From NCBI GenBank assembly GCA_017548245.1, contig JAFYMU010000058.1, positions 1-7,342 on the forward strand: DNA of 7,342 nt. Reading direction: 5' to 3'. The DNA comes from Kiritimatiellia bacterium. GTDB lineage: Bacteria > Verrucomicrobiota > Kiritimatiellia > RFP12 > DVOR01. How positions within the stretch are numbered: position 1 is the first letter of the stretch; every line of letters starts with the position of its first letter. This document shows, one piece after another, positions 1 through 6,883 of this stretch. The notes below the pieces were generated by a model. That model made no database searches. It saw nothing but the letters and a program-made list of their open reading frames with translations, and had not been told where the DNA came from. The position numbers and the translations under genes were made by a program.

Positions 1-486
1 ATGCCGTTGTTGGATGCGTTGAATACGCGCAAGACCTCGCGTCGTACCACGGGTGAAGCGCCGACGCTGCAGCAGTTGGCCGATGTGCTCTGGGCTGCTA
101 ATGGCGTGACGCGCCCGGATGGTAAGCGCACGGCACCCTCGGCAATGAACCGTCAAGAGATCGAAATCGCCGTGTTGACGCGTGACGGACTCTTTGAGTG
201 GGATGCGGAGGATAACGAACTCGAACGCGTGACGACTTCGGTGGACCTTTCGGATCAGTTGAATGGCGCCTCAATGATGTTGATCTTCACCTACGATGAC
301 GATGATCAAGCGCCCGCTTATGCACAGGTGGACTGCGGCTTTGTGGGCCAGAATGTCTATCTCTTCTGCGCATCGAAGGGGTGGAATGGCGTCTTCTTGG
401 GTTCGATTGATCGTGCGAAGTTGGCGCGAGCCTTGGATTGCAAGGAGTCCGAAGTGCTCTATGGGATGCGCATTGGCATTCGTTAA
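1..486 (+). CDS. Nitroreductase-family (FMN-dependent, SagB-like) protein, probably 5'-truncated
   Basis: The 161 visible residues fit the flavin-dependent nitroreductase fold, in which FMN-bound dimers use NAD(P)H to reduce nitro, quinone or other substrates. Visible signatures are the N-terminal Arg/Ser-rich FMN-phosphate segment (R10, S13, R14), the LADVLWAANGVTRPDGKRTA block (27-46), the following PSAMNRQ (47-52), and DCGFVGQNVYLFCASKGWNG (111-130), which corresponds to the family's conserved helix before the FMN loop. The protein ends IGIR, close to the usual IGY(P) terminus. Relatives with the LLWAANG..RPDGKRTAPSAMN signature usually have extra N-terminal residues, often a signal peptide. 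The ATG at base 1 may therefore be internal and the true start outside the window. The physiological substrate cannot be told. The stop lies about 16 nt before the preferred uvrB start, so the two are likely co-transcribed. Family assignment is fairly sure; the start and function are not. Confidence 0.8.
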   Translation: MPLLDALNTRKTSRRTTGEAPTLQQLADVLWAANGVTRPDGKRTAPSAMNRQEIEIAVLTRDGLFEWDAEDNELERVTTSVDLSDQLNGASMMLIFTYDDDDQAPAYAQVDCGFVGQNVYLFCASKGWNGVFLGSIDRAKLARALDCKESEVLYGMRIGIR

Positions 487-502
487 CGGATGACGGTTGA
501 GC

Positions 503-2548
503 ATGCTTGAAACGCAGTTTGAAAATGAAATCAATGGTGCCCCAGCGCAATTTCGGCTGGCGGCACCATTTGCACCTATGGGGGATCAACCTGAAGCGAT
601 TGATACCTTGGTGCAACATTTTCAAAACGGTGCGCGACGGGCCATCTTGAAGGGGGTGACGGGAAGCGGTAAAACCTTTACCATGGCGAATGTTATCGCG
701 CGCTTTCAACGTCCCACCCTCGTTATTTCGCACAACAAAACGCTCGCGGCGCAGCTCTACGCAGAGTTGAAAGCCTTTTTCCCTGACAACGCCGTTGAGT
801 ATTTTATCTCCTATTACGACTACTATCAACCCGAAGCCTACCTTCCCCAAACCGATACGTACATCGAAAAAGATGCGAGTATCAATGAAGATCTCGAACG
901 GTTCCGTTTGGCGGCCTCTCACAGTTTGTTGGGACGCAAGGACGTGATTATCGTGGCTTCGGTCTCGTGCATTTACGGTTTGGTCTCGCCAGAGGACTAT
1001 CGCGGCCTCATGATTGCCCTGCGTCCGGGGTTGGAACTGCCGCGTGATGAGTTGCTCGAACAGTTGACCGAGATTCAGTATCAACGTAATGATTACGAAC
1101 CCCATCCCGGCGTCTTTCGCGTTCGCGGGGATGTGGTGGACATCTTTCCGTCCTATTCCACCGAAGGTATCCGCGTGAGCTACTTTGGTGACGAGATTGA
1201 ATCGTTGCAGAGTTTTAATGCGGTGAGCGGCAAAGTGATCGGTTCGCTCCCGTCGTGCCTCCTGTCTCCCGCCAAACAATTTGTGATGCCGCGTTCGCAA
1301 TTGATGGATGGCGTGGGGCGCATCCGTCAAGAATTGGACGAGCGGTTGGCCGAACTCTCCCGCGCTGGCAAGCTGTTGGAAGAGCAACGGCTACGCCAGC
1401 GCACCGAATACGATCTCGCCATGCTCGCGGAGATGGGTTATTGCACGGGCATTGAAAACTATTCTGCACCCTTGGCTGGACGCGGTGCGGGCGTGCCTCC
1501 GCCGACCTTGGTCGACTACTTTGGCCCCGATTTCCTCTGTATTATCGACGAAAGTCACGTGACCCTGCCGCAGATTCGCGCGATGTACAATGGCGACCAA
1601 GCGCGCAAGCAGGTGTTGGTGGACAACGGCTTCCGTTTGCCCTCGGCCAAGGATAACCGTCCGCTGACCTTTGAGGAATTTGACGAACGCATGCCGCGCA
1701 TTCTCTACACCTCCGCAACGCCTGGCCCGCACGAACGGCAAGTGGCGGATTTGGAGGCGGAACAGGTCATTCGCCCGACCGGTCTCTTGGATCCTGTCGT
1801 GGAGGTGCGCCCGTTGGCGAATCAGATTGATGATGTGATTGAAGAGATTCGCACGGCGGCAGAGCAGGGAGGACGCACCTTAGTGGCGGCCCTAACGAAG
1901 CGTTCGTGTGAGGATTTGGCGCAATATCTCTCGGATGTGGGCATTAAGAGCGAGTATTTGCATTCGGATATTGATGCGATTGAACGTGTGGAAATCCTTG
2001 GACGTCTCCGTCGCGGCGACTTTGATGCGTTGATTGGCGTGAACCTCTTGCGTGAAGGGTTAGACTTGCCCGAAGTGACGCGTGTGGCCATCTTGGATGC
2101 CGATAAGGAAGGGTTCTTGCGTAGCGAGACCTCGTTGGTGCAGACGGCTGGACGTTGTGCCCGTAATACTGACGGTAAGGTGATTCTCTATGCCGATGAG
2201 GAGACGCCCGCCATCAAGGCGTTGCTGGAGATTACCCAACGCCATCGCGAGAAGCAGCAAGCCTACAATGAAGCCCATGGCATCCAACCGCGTTCTGCAC
2301 GTCGCGCGATTAATGAAGATTTGCAGGTGATGCCTGGGGCTGATTCCGAACCCGTTGCGCACCGTTCGTATGGCCGCAAGGCGGAGTTGGCGGTGGCAGA
2401 TGCGGCGCTCCAACCTGAAGATGTGGCTGGCGCCATTCAGGAATTGGAAGCGGCCATGCGTCAAGCCGCAGAAGCCTTGGAATTTGAACGTGCCGCGCTC
2501 ATCCGCGACGAACTCAAGGCGTTGCGCAAAACCTATCAGTTAACCTAA
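503..2548 (+). CDS. uvrB: UvrABC system protein B (nucleotide excision repair helicase)
   Basis: UvrB receives damaged DNA from UvrA, verifies the lesion with its beta-hairpin and recruits UvrC for dual incision. With the ATG at 503 the protein is 681 aa, normal for UvrB. Landmarks are Walker A GVTGSGKT (51-58); the beta-hairpin region YYDYYQPEAYLPQTDTYIEK (104-123); Walker B DESH (349-352); motif III TSATPG (403-408); the VEVRPLANQIDD linker (434-445); motif V GVNLLREGLDLPEV (512-525); motif VI QTAGRCARN (547-555); and a C-terminal UVR domain that contacts UvrC (about 639-675, with LEFERAALIRDELKALR). All key catalytic segments are present. Motif VI reads GRCARN where GRAARN is common. A TTG at 497 is in frame and would add two residues; neither start has a strong Shine-Dalgarno (only GGA at 488-490), and I prefer the ATG. 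It lies close behind the nitroreductase gene and 27 nt ahead of the glycosidase. Confidence 0.97.
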   Translation: MLETQFENEINGAPAQFRLAAPFAPMGDQPEAIDTLVQHFQNGARRAILKGVTGSGKTFTMANVIARFQRPTLVISHNKTLAAQLYAELKAFFPDNAVEYFISYYDYYQPEAYLPQTDTYIEKDASINEDLERFRLAASHSLLGRKDVIIVASVSCIYGLVSPEDYRGLMIALRPGLELPRDELLEQLTEIQYQRNDYEPHPGVFRVRGDVVDIFPSYSTEGIRVSYFGDEIESLQSFNAVSGKVIGSLPSCLLSPAKQFVMPRSQLMDGVGRIRQELDERLAELSRAGKLLEEQRLRQRTEYDLAMLAEMGYCTGIENYSAPLAGRGAGVPPPTLVDYFGPDFLCIIDESHVTLPQIRAMYNGDQARKQVLVDNGFRLPSAKDNRPLTFEEFDERMPRILYTSATPGPHERQVADLEAEQVIRPTGLLDPVVEVRPLANQIDDVIEEIRTAAEQGGRTLVAALTKRSCEDLAQYLSDVGIKSEYLHSDIDAIERVEILGRLRRGDFDALIGVNLLREGLDLPEVTRVAILDADKEGFLRSETSLVQTAGRCARNTDGKVILYADEETPAIKALLEITQRHREKQQAYNEAHGIQPRSARRAINEDLQVMPGADSEPVAHRSYGRKAELAVADAALQPEDVAGAIQELEAAMRQAAEALEFERAALIRDELKALRKTYQLT

Positions 2549-2560
2549 CCGCAGACCCAC

Positions 2561-2566
2561 AAAGGA
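2561..2566 (+). promoter_or_regulatory. Ribosome binding site for the GH89 gene
   Basis: AAAGGA lies 9 nt upstream of the ATG at 2576, a good Shine-Dalgarno match and spacing. It supports this start and shows that the organism uses Shine-Dalgarno signals. No terminator hairpin or convincing promoter is seen in the 27-nt gap after uvrB. Confidence 0.7.
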
Positions 2567-2575
2567 ACCCTAAGA

Positions 2576-5053
2576 ATGAAATCGAAACAGCTCCTTTTGA
2601 CGTTGGTAGCCACGCTCTGTGCCGCCGTGGTGCACGCAGATGCGTTGACGGATTTGGCCGAACGCGTCTCGCCGCAGTTGAAAGATCGCGTGACCTTCAC
2701 CATTAATCCCCAGGATGCTGTGATTACCGTCGCGCCGTCGGCCTCGGGGAAGATTCAGATTACGGCCGCAGATACGCGTTTGGCGGCCGCGGGCTTGGGT
2801 TGTTATCTCCGCGATGTGGCGCAGGCACATTGGTCGTGGTGCGGGAACCGTTTGAACGTGCCGATGCCAACCCCAACGCAAACGCGCACCTATCAACCCG
2901 CCTTCTCGCGCACCGTCGCCTACAACTACTGCACGTTGTCCTACACGATGGCCTTTTGGGGAAAACAGGAGTGGCGCGAGGAACTTGATCGTCTCGCCTT
3001 GTATGGCTTTGAAATGCCGTTGGTGCAAGCGGGTTTGCCGAAGGTGTGGCAGTTGACCTTGCGCGAATTGGGTTATCCCGAAGAGCGTATTGCCGCCTTC
3101 ATTCCCGATGAAGCCGCTGCTGCGTGGTGGAATATGGGCAACTTGGAGGGGCTCGGGGGCCCTCTTTCTCAGGCGCGCATTGACGCAGATGCCGAACTCG
3201 GCCGCTTCATCGTTGGCGAGGCGAAGGCGTTGGGGATGAAACCCATTTTGCAGGGCTTTGTGGGGTTGTTGCCGCACGATTTGCCGAAGTATCTCTCCAA
3301 AACCGAATATGCCGATGCCACCTTTATCAACCAAGGCCACTGGGTGGACGGCTTTGTGCGTCCGACCTTGCTCTTGCCCAATAGCGCTTCGTTCTCGAAG
3401 ATTGCGGCGATTTGGTACAAAAACTTGCTCCATGTCTATGGCGTTAATCGCGCCGATGCCTTCGCAGGCGACCTCTTCCATGAGGGGGGCAACACCGCGG
3501 GCGTAGATGTCACAGCGTGTGCTCGAGCCGTTCAGGCGGCTCAACAGGCGGCATCACCGGGCGCGATTTGGGTGATTCAGGCGTGGCATGGTAATCCGCG
3601 TGCGGAGTTGTTGGCGGGCTTGAATCCGCAGTATGCGTTGGTGGAGGCGTTGGTGAAGAATCAGGCCGATGGTCAACGTTACACGCGCAGTTTCGCAAAG
3701 GTGCCGTGGGTGTGGTGTGAATTGTTGAACTTTGGTGGCAATCACGGCCTCTATGGCGGGATGAACATGCTGAAACAGTTGGGCGAATTGACGAAACAGC
3801 CCGGCGCATCCACCTTGGCCGGTTACGGTTTGCTCTCGGAAGGCTTGGAAACCAATCCGTTGTTCTACGAATTCTTTACCGAACGCTTCTTTATGCCGCG
3901 CGACAAGGTCTTCACAGAGGCTGATTATGCCGCGTGGTTAAAGGCTTATGCGCGTCGCCGTTATGGCATGGATTCCGAACTCATTCAGAAGGCGTTGCAG
4001 CTCTTGTCGAAGTCGGTTTACAAGCCCTTGCGCGAACAAGAGGGGTGCACTGAGAGCATTGCGTGTGCCAAACCCTCTTGGACGGCTCGCAAGGCCTCCT
4101 CGTGGGCGAGTGGCGATGTCTACTATTCGGCTCAGGATACCTTGAAGGCGGCCTTGCATTTGGCGAATGCTGCCAAGCAACATCCTGAATTGTTGCAGAC
4201 CGAAACGTTCCGTTATGACCTCGTGGATGTGACCCGTCAGGCTTTGTCGGACTTGGCGCGTCCGCTCTTGGCATCGGCTCGTGAGGGGAAGACGGCTCCT
4301 TACTTCTTGGAAGCGATTCGTCAAACGGATCAGGTGCTCTCGTGCGAACCGCGTTGGACCTTGGCGTGGCGTGAAACCATTGCTCGCCGAACAGGTGGGG
4401 AGGCTGCCGCCAAGGCAATTCGCCGGATGTACACGACGTGGAGCGGACGGAACGGTTCGTTGAATGACTACGCTCATCGTCAGTTGGGCGGCTTGATGCG
4501 CGATTACTACTTGCAACGGTGGTTGCGCTTCTTCGCGGCAGAGGCTGAGAACCGTCGCGTGGATGCCGATTTGCAACAGTTGGATGCGACCTTCTTGCAA
4601 CAGGGTGTCACCTCGTTCGCTGGTCGAAAGAACCTGATGGGCGCGGTTCGTGAAGCCTTGACCTTCGCCACGGAGGTGCACAAGTTGTATCCCGAATCCT
4701 TTGCACCTGTGACGGGTGTGCCGTGGTCGCTCAACGGTCGCACGGGTGTGACCACCATGGCGTTCAGCGTTTCGGAATACATTACGCGTGCCGGCGTCTT
4801 GGAAATCGCGATTCAGTATCAGAGCGGTCCGAACGCCTTGCGGATTCACGCGATTGAACTCTTTGAGGGCGCCAAGAAGGTGGCCGAAGATCGTCACGAG
4901 GGCCAGACGGGCCTCAAAACCTTCAATAACGTCTACCGTTTGCCCGTCAAACAGTTGCGCGCGGGCTTGGAAGATTACACCTTGCGCATCACGTGTCATG
5001 GCGATGGCGGTGGCCATTCGTCGGGCATCTTCACGGTTAAGTTAAAACCCTAA
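2576..5053 (+). CDS. Secreted alpha-N-acetylglucosaminidase, glycoside hydrolase family 89 (NAGLU-like)
   Basis: This 825-aa protein resembles human lysosomal NAGLU, which removes terminal alpha-GlcNAc from heparan sulfate; bacterial GH89 enzymes also act on alpha-GlcNAc-capped mucin glycans. A type I signal peptide covers about 1-21 (basic MKSK, hydrophobic core, likely cut after VHA), so it works in the periplasm or outside. Next come a NAGLU N-terminal domain (about 24-100), a TIM-barrel catalytic domain (about 108-440) and an alpha-helical C-terminal domain (about 445-705). Barrel landmarks are [10 protein letters not shown] (119-128), WWNMGNLEG (184-192), FHEGGN (301-306), [16 protein letters not shown] (380-395) and LLSEGLETN (419-427). 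Aligned by eye to NAGLU E316 and E446, the catalytic glutamates would be E303 and E422. The last ~110 residues (about 715-825) form an extra beta-rich module absent from human NAGLU. No SusC/SusD or transporter gene adjoins it. Family is secure; the natural substrate is inferred. Confidence 0.92.
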   Translation: MKSKQLLLTLVATLCAAVVHADALTDLAERVSPQLKDRVTFTINPQDAVITVAPSASGKIQITAADTRLAAAGLGCYLRDVAQAHWSWCGNRLNVPMPTPTQTRTYQPAFSRTVAYNYCTLSYTMAFWGKQEWREELDRLALYGFEMPLVQAGLPKVWQLTLRELGYPEERIAAFIPDEAAAAWWNMGNLEGLGGPLSQARIDADAELGRFIVGEAKALGMKPILQGFVGLLPHDLPKYLSKTEYADATFINQGHWVDGFVRPTLLLPNSASFSKIAAIWYKNLLHVYGVNRADAFAGDLFHEGGNTAGVDVTACARAVQAAQQAASPGAIWVIQAWHGNPRAELLAGLNPQYALVEALVKNQADGQRYTRSFAKVPWVWCELLNFGGNHGLYGGMNMLKQLGELTKQPGASTLAGYGLLSEGLETNPLFYEFFTERFFMPRDKVFTEADYAAWLKAYARRRYGMDSELIQKALQLLSKSVYKPLREQEGCTESIACAKPSWTARKASSWASGDVYYSAQDTLKAALHLANAAKQHPELLQTETFRYDLVDVTRQALSDLARPLLASAREGKTAPYFLEAIRQTDQVLSCEPRWTLAWRETIARRTGGEAAAKAIRRMYTTWSGRNGSLNDYAHRQLGGLMRDYYLQRWLRFFAAEAENRRVDADLQQLDATFLQQGVTSFAGRKNLMGAVREALTFATEVHKLYPESFAPVTGVPWSLNGRTGVTTMAFSVSEYITRAGVLEIAIQYQSGPNALRIHAIELFEGAKKVAEDRHEGQTGLKTFNNVYRLPVKQLRAGLEDYTLRITCHGDGGGHSSGIFTVKLKP

Positions 5054-5056
5054 TGC

Positions 5057-5060
5057 GGAG
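5057..5060 (+). promoter_or_regulatory. Ribosome binding site favouring the downstream dut start
   Basis: GGAG lies 10 nt before the ATG at 5071. The earlier in-frame ATG at 5053, which overlaps the glycosidase stop as TAATG, has no clear Shine-Dalgarno before it. This favours 5071, although termination-reinitiation at 5053 remains possible. Confidence 0.45.
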
Positions 5061-5070
5061 TTCGCTTTAC

Positions 5071-5514
5071 ATGGAACGCACCCCTTTAACACTTCAGGTT
5101 GAACGTCTCACGGCCACCGCTTGCCTTCCGAGTTATGCCCATCCGGGCGACGCGGGCATGGATCTTTGTGCCGATGAAAACCGTACCTTACTTCCTGGCG
5201 AACGCGCCGCAGTCTCCACGGGCTTACGCATTGCCCTGCCTGTTGGAACCGAAGGGCAGGTGCGTCCGCGCAGTGGGTTGTCCATCAAGCACGGTATCAC
5301 GGTGATTAATGCGCCCGGTACGATTGATGAGGGCTATCGTGGCGAAGTCAAGGTCTTGCTGATTAATCTCGGTCAGGAACCCTTTGTGATCGAACCTGGC
5401 ATGCGCATTGCCCAACTCGTTATCGCGCCGGTCTTGCGTGTCGCTATTGCTGAAGGTGCAGTCACTGATGTGACGGTGCGTGGCGAGGGCGGATTCGGTT
5501 CGACCGGGCTCTAA
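5071..5514 (+). CDS. dut: Deoxyuridine 5'-triphosphate nucleotidohydrolase (dUTPase)
   Basis: It hydrolyses dUTP to dUMP and pyrophosphate, keeping uracil out of DNA and supplying thymidylate synthase. It is a trimeric, all-beta cytoplasmic enzyme. At 147 aa it has normal length for the homotrimeric family, and all five conserved motifs are in order: PGDAGMDL (25-32); [12 protein letters not shown] (65-76); [16 protein letters not shown] (80-95) with the catalytic Asp at 86 and the uracil-discriminating Tyr; GMRIAQLVI (110-118); and the C-terminal phosphate-covering arm [10 protein letters not shown] (137-146). An alternative start at 5053 adds six residues and overlaps the glycosidase stop by one base; I chose 5071 because of the GGAG before it. 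The gene is last in the tandem run and is followed closely by a terminator. Its leucine codons are more mixed than those of the glycosidase (TTA, CTT and CTG all occur), but the gene is too short for this to mean much. Confidence 0.96.
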   Translation: MERTPLTLQVERLTATACLPSYAHPGDAGMDLCADENRTLLPGERAAVSTGLRIALPVGTEGQVRPRSGLSIKHGITVINAPGTIDEGYRGEVKVLLINLGQEPFVIEPGMRIAQLVIAPVLRVAIAEGAVTDVTVRGEGGFGSTGL

Positions 5515-5530
5515 TCAATGCTTTTTCTCC

Positions 5531-5564
5531 TCCCGATAGGTTGGCTATCGGGATTTTTCATTTT
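5531..5564 (+). terminator. Rho-independent terminator after dut
   Basis: A perfect 8-bp stem, CCCGATAG (5532-5539) with CTATCGGG (5545-5552), encloses a 5-nt loop and can extend by one T-A pair to 9 bp. It is followed by TTTTT, CA and then TTTT. It sits 16 nt after the dut stop and should end the nitroreductase-uvrB-GH89-dut transcript. Only about 38 nt separate the stem from the hemL start. Confidence 0.88.
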
Positions 5565-5578
5565 CATCTCTCTCTTGT

Positions 5579-5582
5579 GAGG
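5579..5582 (+). promoter_or_regulatory. Ribosome binding site for hemL
   Basis: GAGG lies 8 nt before the ATG at 5591 and supports that start. I could not find a convincing sigma-70 type promoter in the short stretch between the terminator and this site. Confidence 0.6.
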
Positions 5583-5590
5583 TTCTTTCA

Positions 5591-6883
5591 ATGACCCATG
5601 ATGCGCTCTTTAAACGTGCCTGTTCGGTAATCCCTGGCGGTGTGAACTCGCCTGTTCGCGCCTTCAACGCTGTGGGCGGCACGCCTGTCTTCGTTGCTTC
5701 GGGCAAGGGGGCCAAAATTACACTCGCCGATGGCCGCACCTTGATTGACTGTTGCTGTTCGTGGGGTGCCATGATTTTGGGCCACGCGTCGGAGTTGGTG
5801 ACCGAGGCCGTGACGAAAGCCGCTTCGCGCGGCACGACCTTTGGCATTGCCACCCCCGGTGAGATTGACTTGGCCGAACGCCTTGTGGCCGCGAGCCCGC
5901 TCTTGGAGGCGGTGCGCTTGGTGAATTCGGGCACAGAGGCGGTGATGACGGCCGTGCGTTTGGCGCGTGGTGTGACGGGGCGTGACCTGATCCTTAAGTG
6001 CGAGGGGTGTTATCATGGGCATAGCGATGGCTTGCTCGTGAGCGCGGGCAGTGGCGTTTTAACCGCAGGGGATGGCGCCGAGGTGGCGTGTGCGGGCATT
6101 CCGCAGATGATTGCCAAAGACACCCTCGTGATTCCGTACAACGATTTAGCCGCTGCCGAACGCGCCTTTGCCGTTTATGGCGATCGCATTGCGGCCGTGA
6201 TTATCGAACCCGTGGCGGGCAATATGGGTTGCGTTCCGCCTGTGGAGGGTTACTTGAAGGGATTGGAAACGGTGGCTCATCGTGCGGGCGCATTGCTCAT
6301 TTGCGATGAGGTGATTAACGCCTTCCGTTTCCATTATGGTCTTTACAGTGATTTGGCAGGTATTCAACCCGACATTGTGACGATGGGCAAGGTGATTGGT
6401 GGCGGTTTCCCGTTGGCCGCCGTCGGTGCTAAGGCAGAGATTATGAACGCCCTTGCGCCGTGCGGTAAGGTTTACCAAGCGGGCACCCTTTCGGGCAATC
6501 CCGTTGCGGTGGCGGCCGCCATTGCGGTGTTGGATGAATTGAAGGCGCGTCCGCCCTATGCCGCGATGGCAACCAAGGCCGCGCAGGTGACGGAGACGAT
6601 TAATCGCGCTGCCGAACGTTATCACGTGCCCTTGCGCGCCCAACGTTATGAGACGGTCTTCACCCCCTTCGCGACCACCGCGTTGCCGATTCGCAATCTG
6701 CAAGAGGCGCAACAATCCGATGCCGCGCTCTATGCCAAGTTCTTCCATGGGATGTTGGATCGCGGGGTCTATTTCGAACCCTCGCAGTTCGAGGTGAACT
6801 TCATCTCGGCAGCTCATAGTGATGCCGATGTGGCGCAGATTTGCGCTGCGGTAGAGGAGACGATGGCTGCGTTGGCGCGTTAA
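5591..6883 (+). CDS. hemL: Glutamate-1-semialdehyde 2,1-aminomutase
   Basis: This PLP enzyme converts glutamate-1-semialdehyde to 5-aminolevulinate, the last step of the C5 route to heme and other tetrapyrroles, downstream of glutamyl-tRNA reductase. The 430 aa match the usual length, and the fold-type I aminotransferase order is complete: IPGGVNSPVRAF near the N-terminus (14-25), LVNSGTEAVMTAVRLAR (110-126), GCYHGHSDGLLVSAGSG (139-155), CDEV (238-241) with the cofactor-binding Asp, the PLP Schiff-base lysine K267 in MGKVIGGGFP, and YQAGTLSGNPVA (295-306), a strong aminomutase signature. The start is supported by GAGG 8 nt upstream. Oddities are three consecutive cysteines (54-56) just before SWGAMILGHA, where homologs I recall have residues such as YVG, and DEVINAFR where DEVMTGFR is common. 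Its 3' end overlaps the convergent SEDS gene by four bases. A generic class III aminotransferase is possible but much less likely. Confidence 0.95.
   Translation: MTHDALFKRACSVIPGGVNSPVRAFNAVGGTPVFVASGKGAKITLADGRTLIDCCCSWGAMILGHASELVTEAVTKAASRGTTFGIATPGEIDLAERLVAASPLLEAVRLVNSGTEAVMTAVRLARGVTGRDLILKCEGCYHGHSDGLLVSAGSGVLTAGDGAEVACAGIPQMIAKDTLVIPYNDLAAAERAFAVYGDRIAAVIIEPVAGNMGCVPPVEGYLKGLETVAHRAGALLICDEVINAFRFHYGLYSDLAGIQPDIVTMGKVIGGGFPLAAVGAKAEIMNALAPCGKVYQAGTLSGNPVAVAAAIAVLDELKARPPYAAMATKAAQVTETINRAAERYHVPLRAQRYETVFTPFATTALPIRNLQEAQQSDAALYAKFFHGMLDRGVYFEPSQFEVNFISAAHSDADVAQICAAVEETMAALAR

Noticed and set aside
287..1387. 366-codon open frame on the minus strand opposite uvrB
   Set aside because: Over uvrB it is codon-aligned with the sense frame, so it stays open only because uvrB seldom uses TTA, CTA and TCA there. 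The translation is rich in His and Arg with no recognisable domain, and the sense strand is an unmistakable UvrB.
2609..2620. Possible lipobox at Cys15 of the GH89 signal peptide
   Set aside because: The residues before Cys15 are A-T-L. A lipobox needs a small residue (G, A or S) at -1, so Leu rules it out, and a standard signal peptidase I site (VHA) follows.
2570..3544. 324-codon open frame on the minus strand opposite the GH89 gene
   Set aside because: It is codon-aligned with the GH89 frame and opposite conserved catalytic sequence. It is explained by the codon bias and has no family resemblance.
3938..5017. 359-codon open frame on the minus strand opposite the GH89 gene
   Set aside because: It is again codon-aligned with the sense gene and limited by the TTA codon at its left end. 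The composition is low in plausible motifs.
5541..5569. A -35-like TTGGCT (5541-5546) upstream of hemL
   Set aside because: At the usual 17-nt spacing the -10 position reads TCATCT, a poor match to TATAAT, and the TTGGCT lies inside the terminator hairpin. It was not called as a promoter.
6146..6817. 223-codon open frame on the minus strand opposite hemL
   Set aside because: It is codon-aligned with hemL, whose PLP-enzyme motifs are clear. It is a shadow of codon bias.
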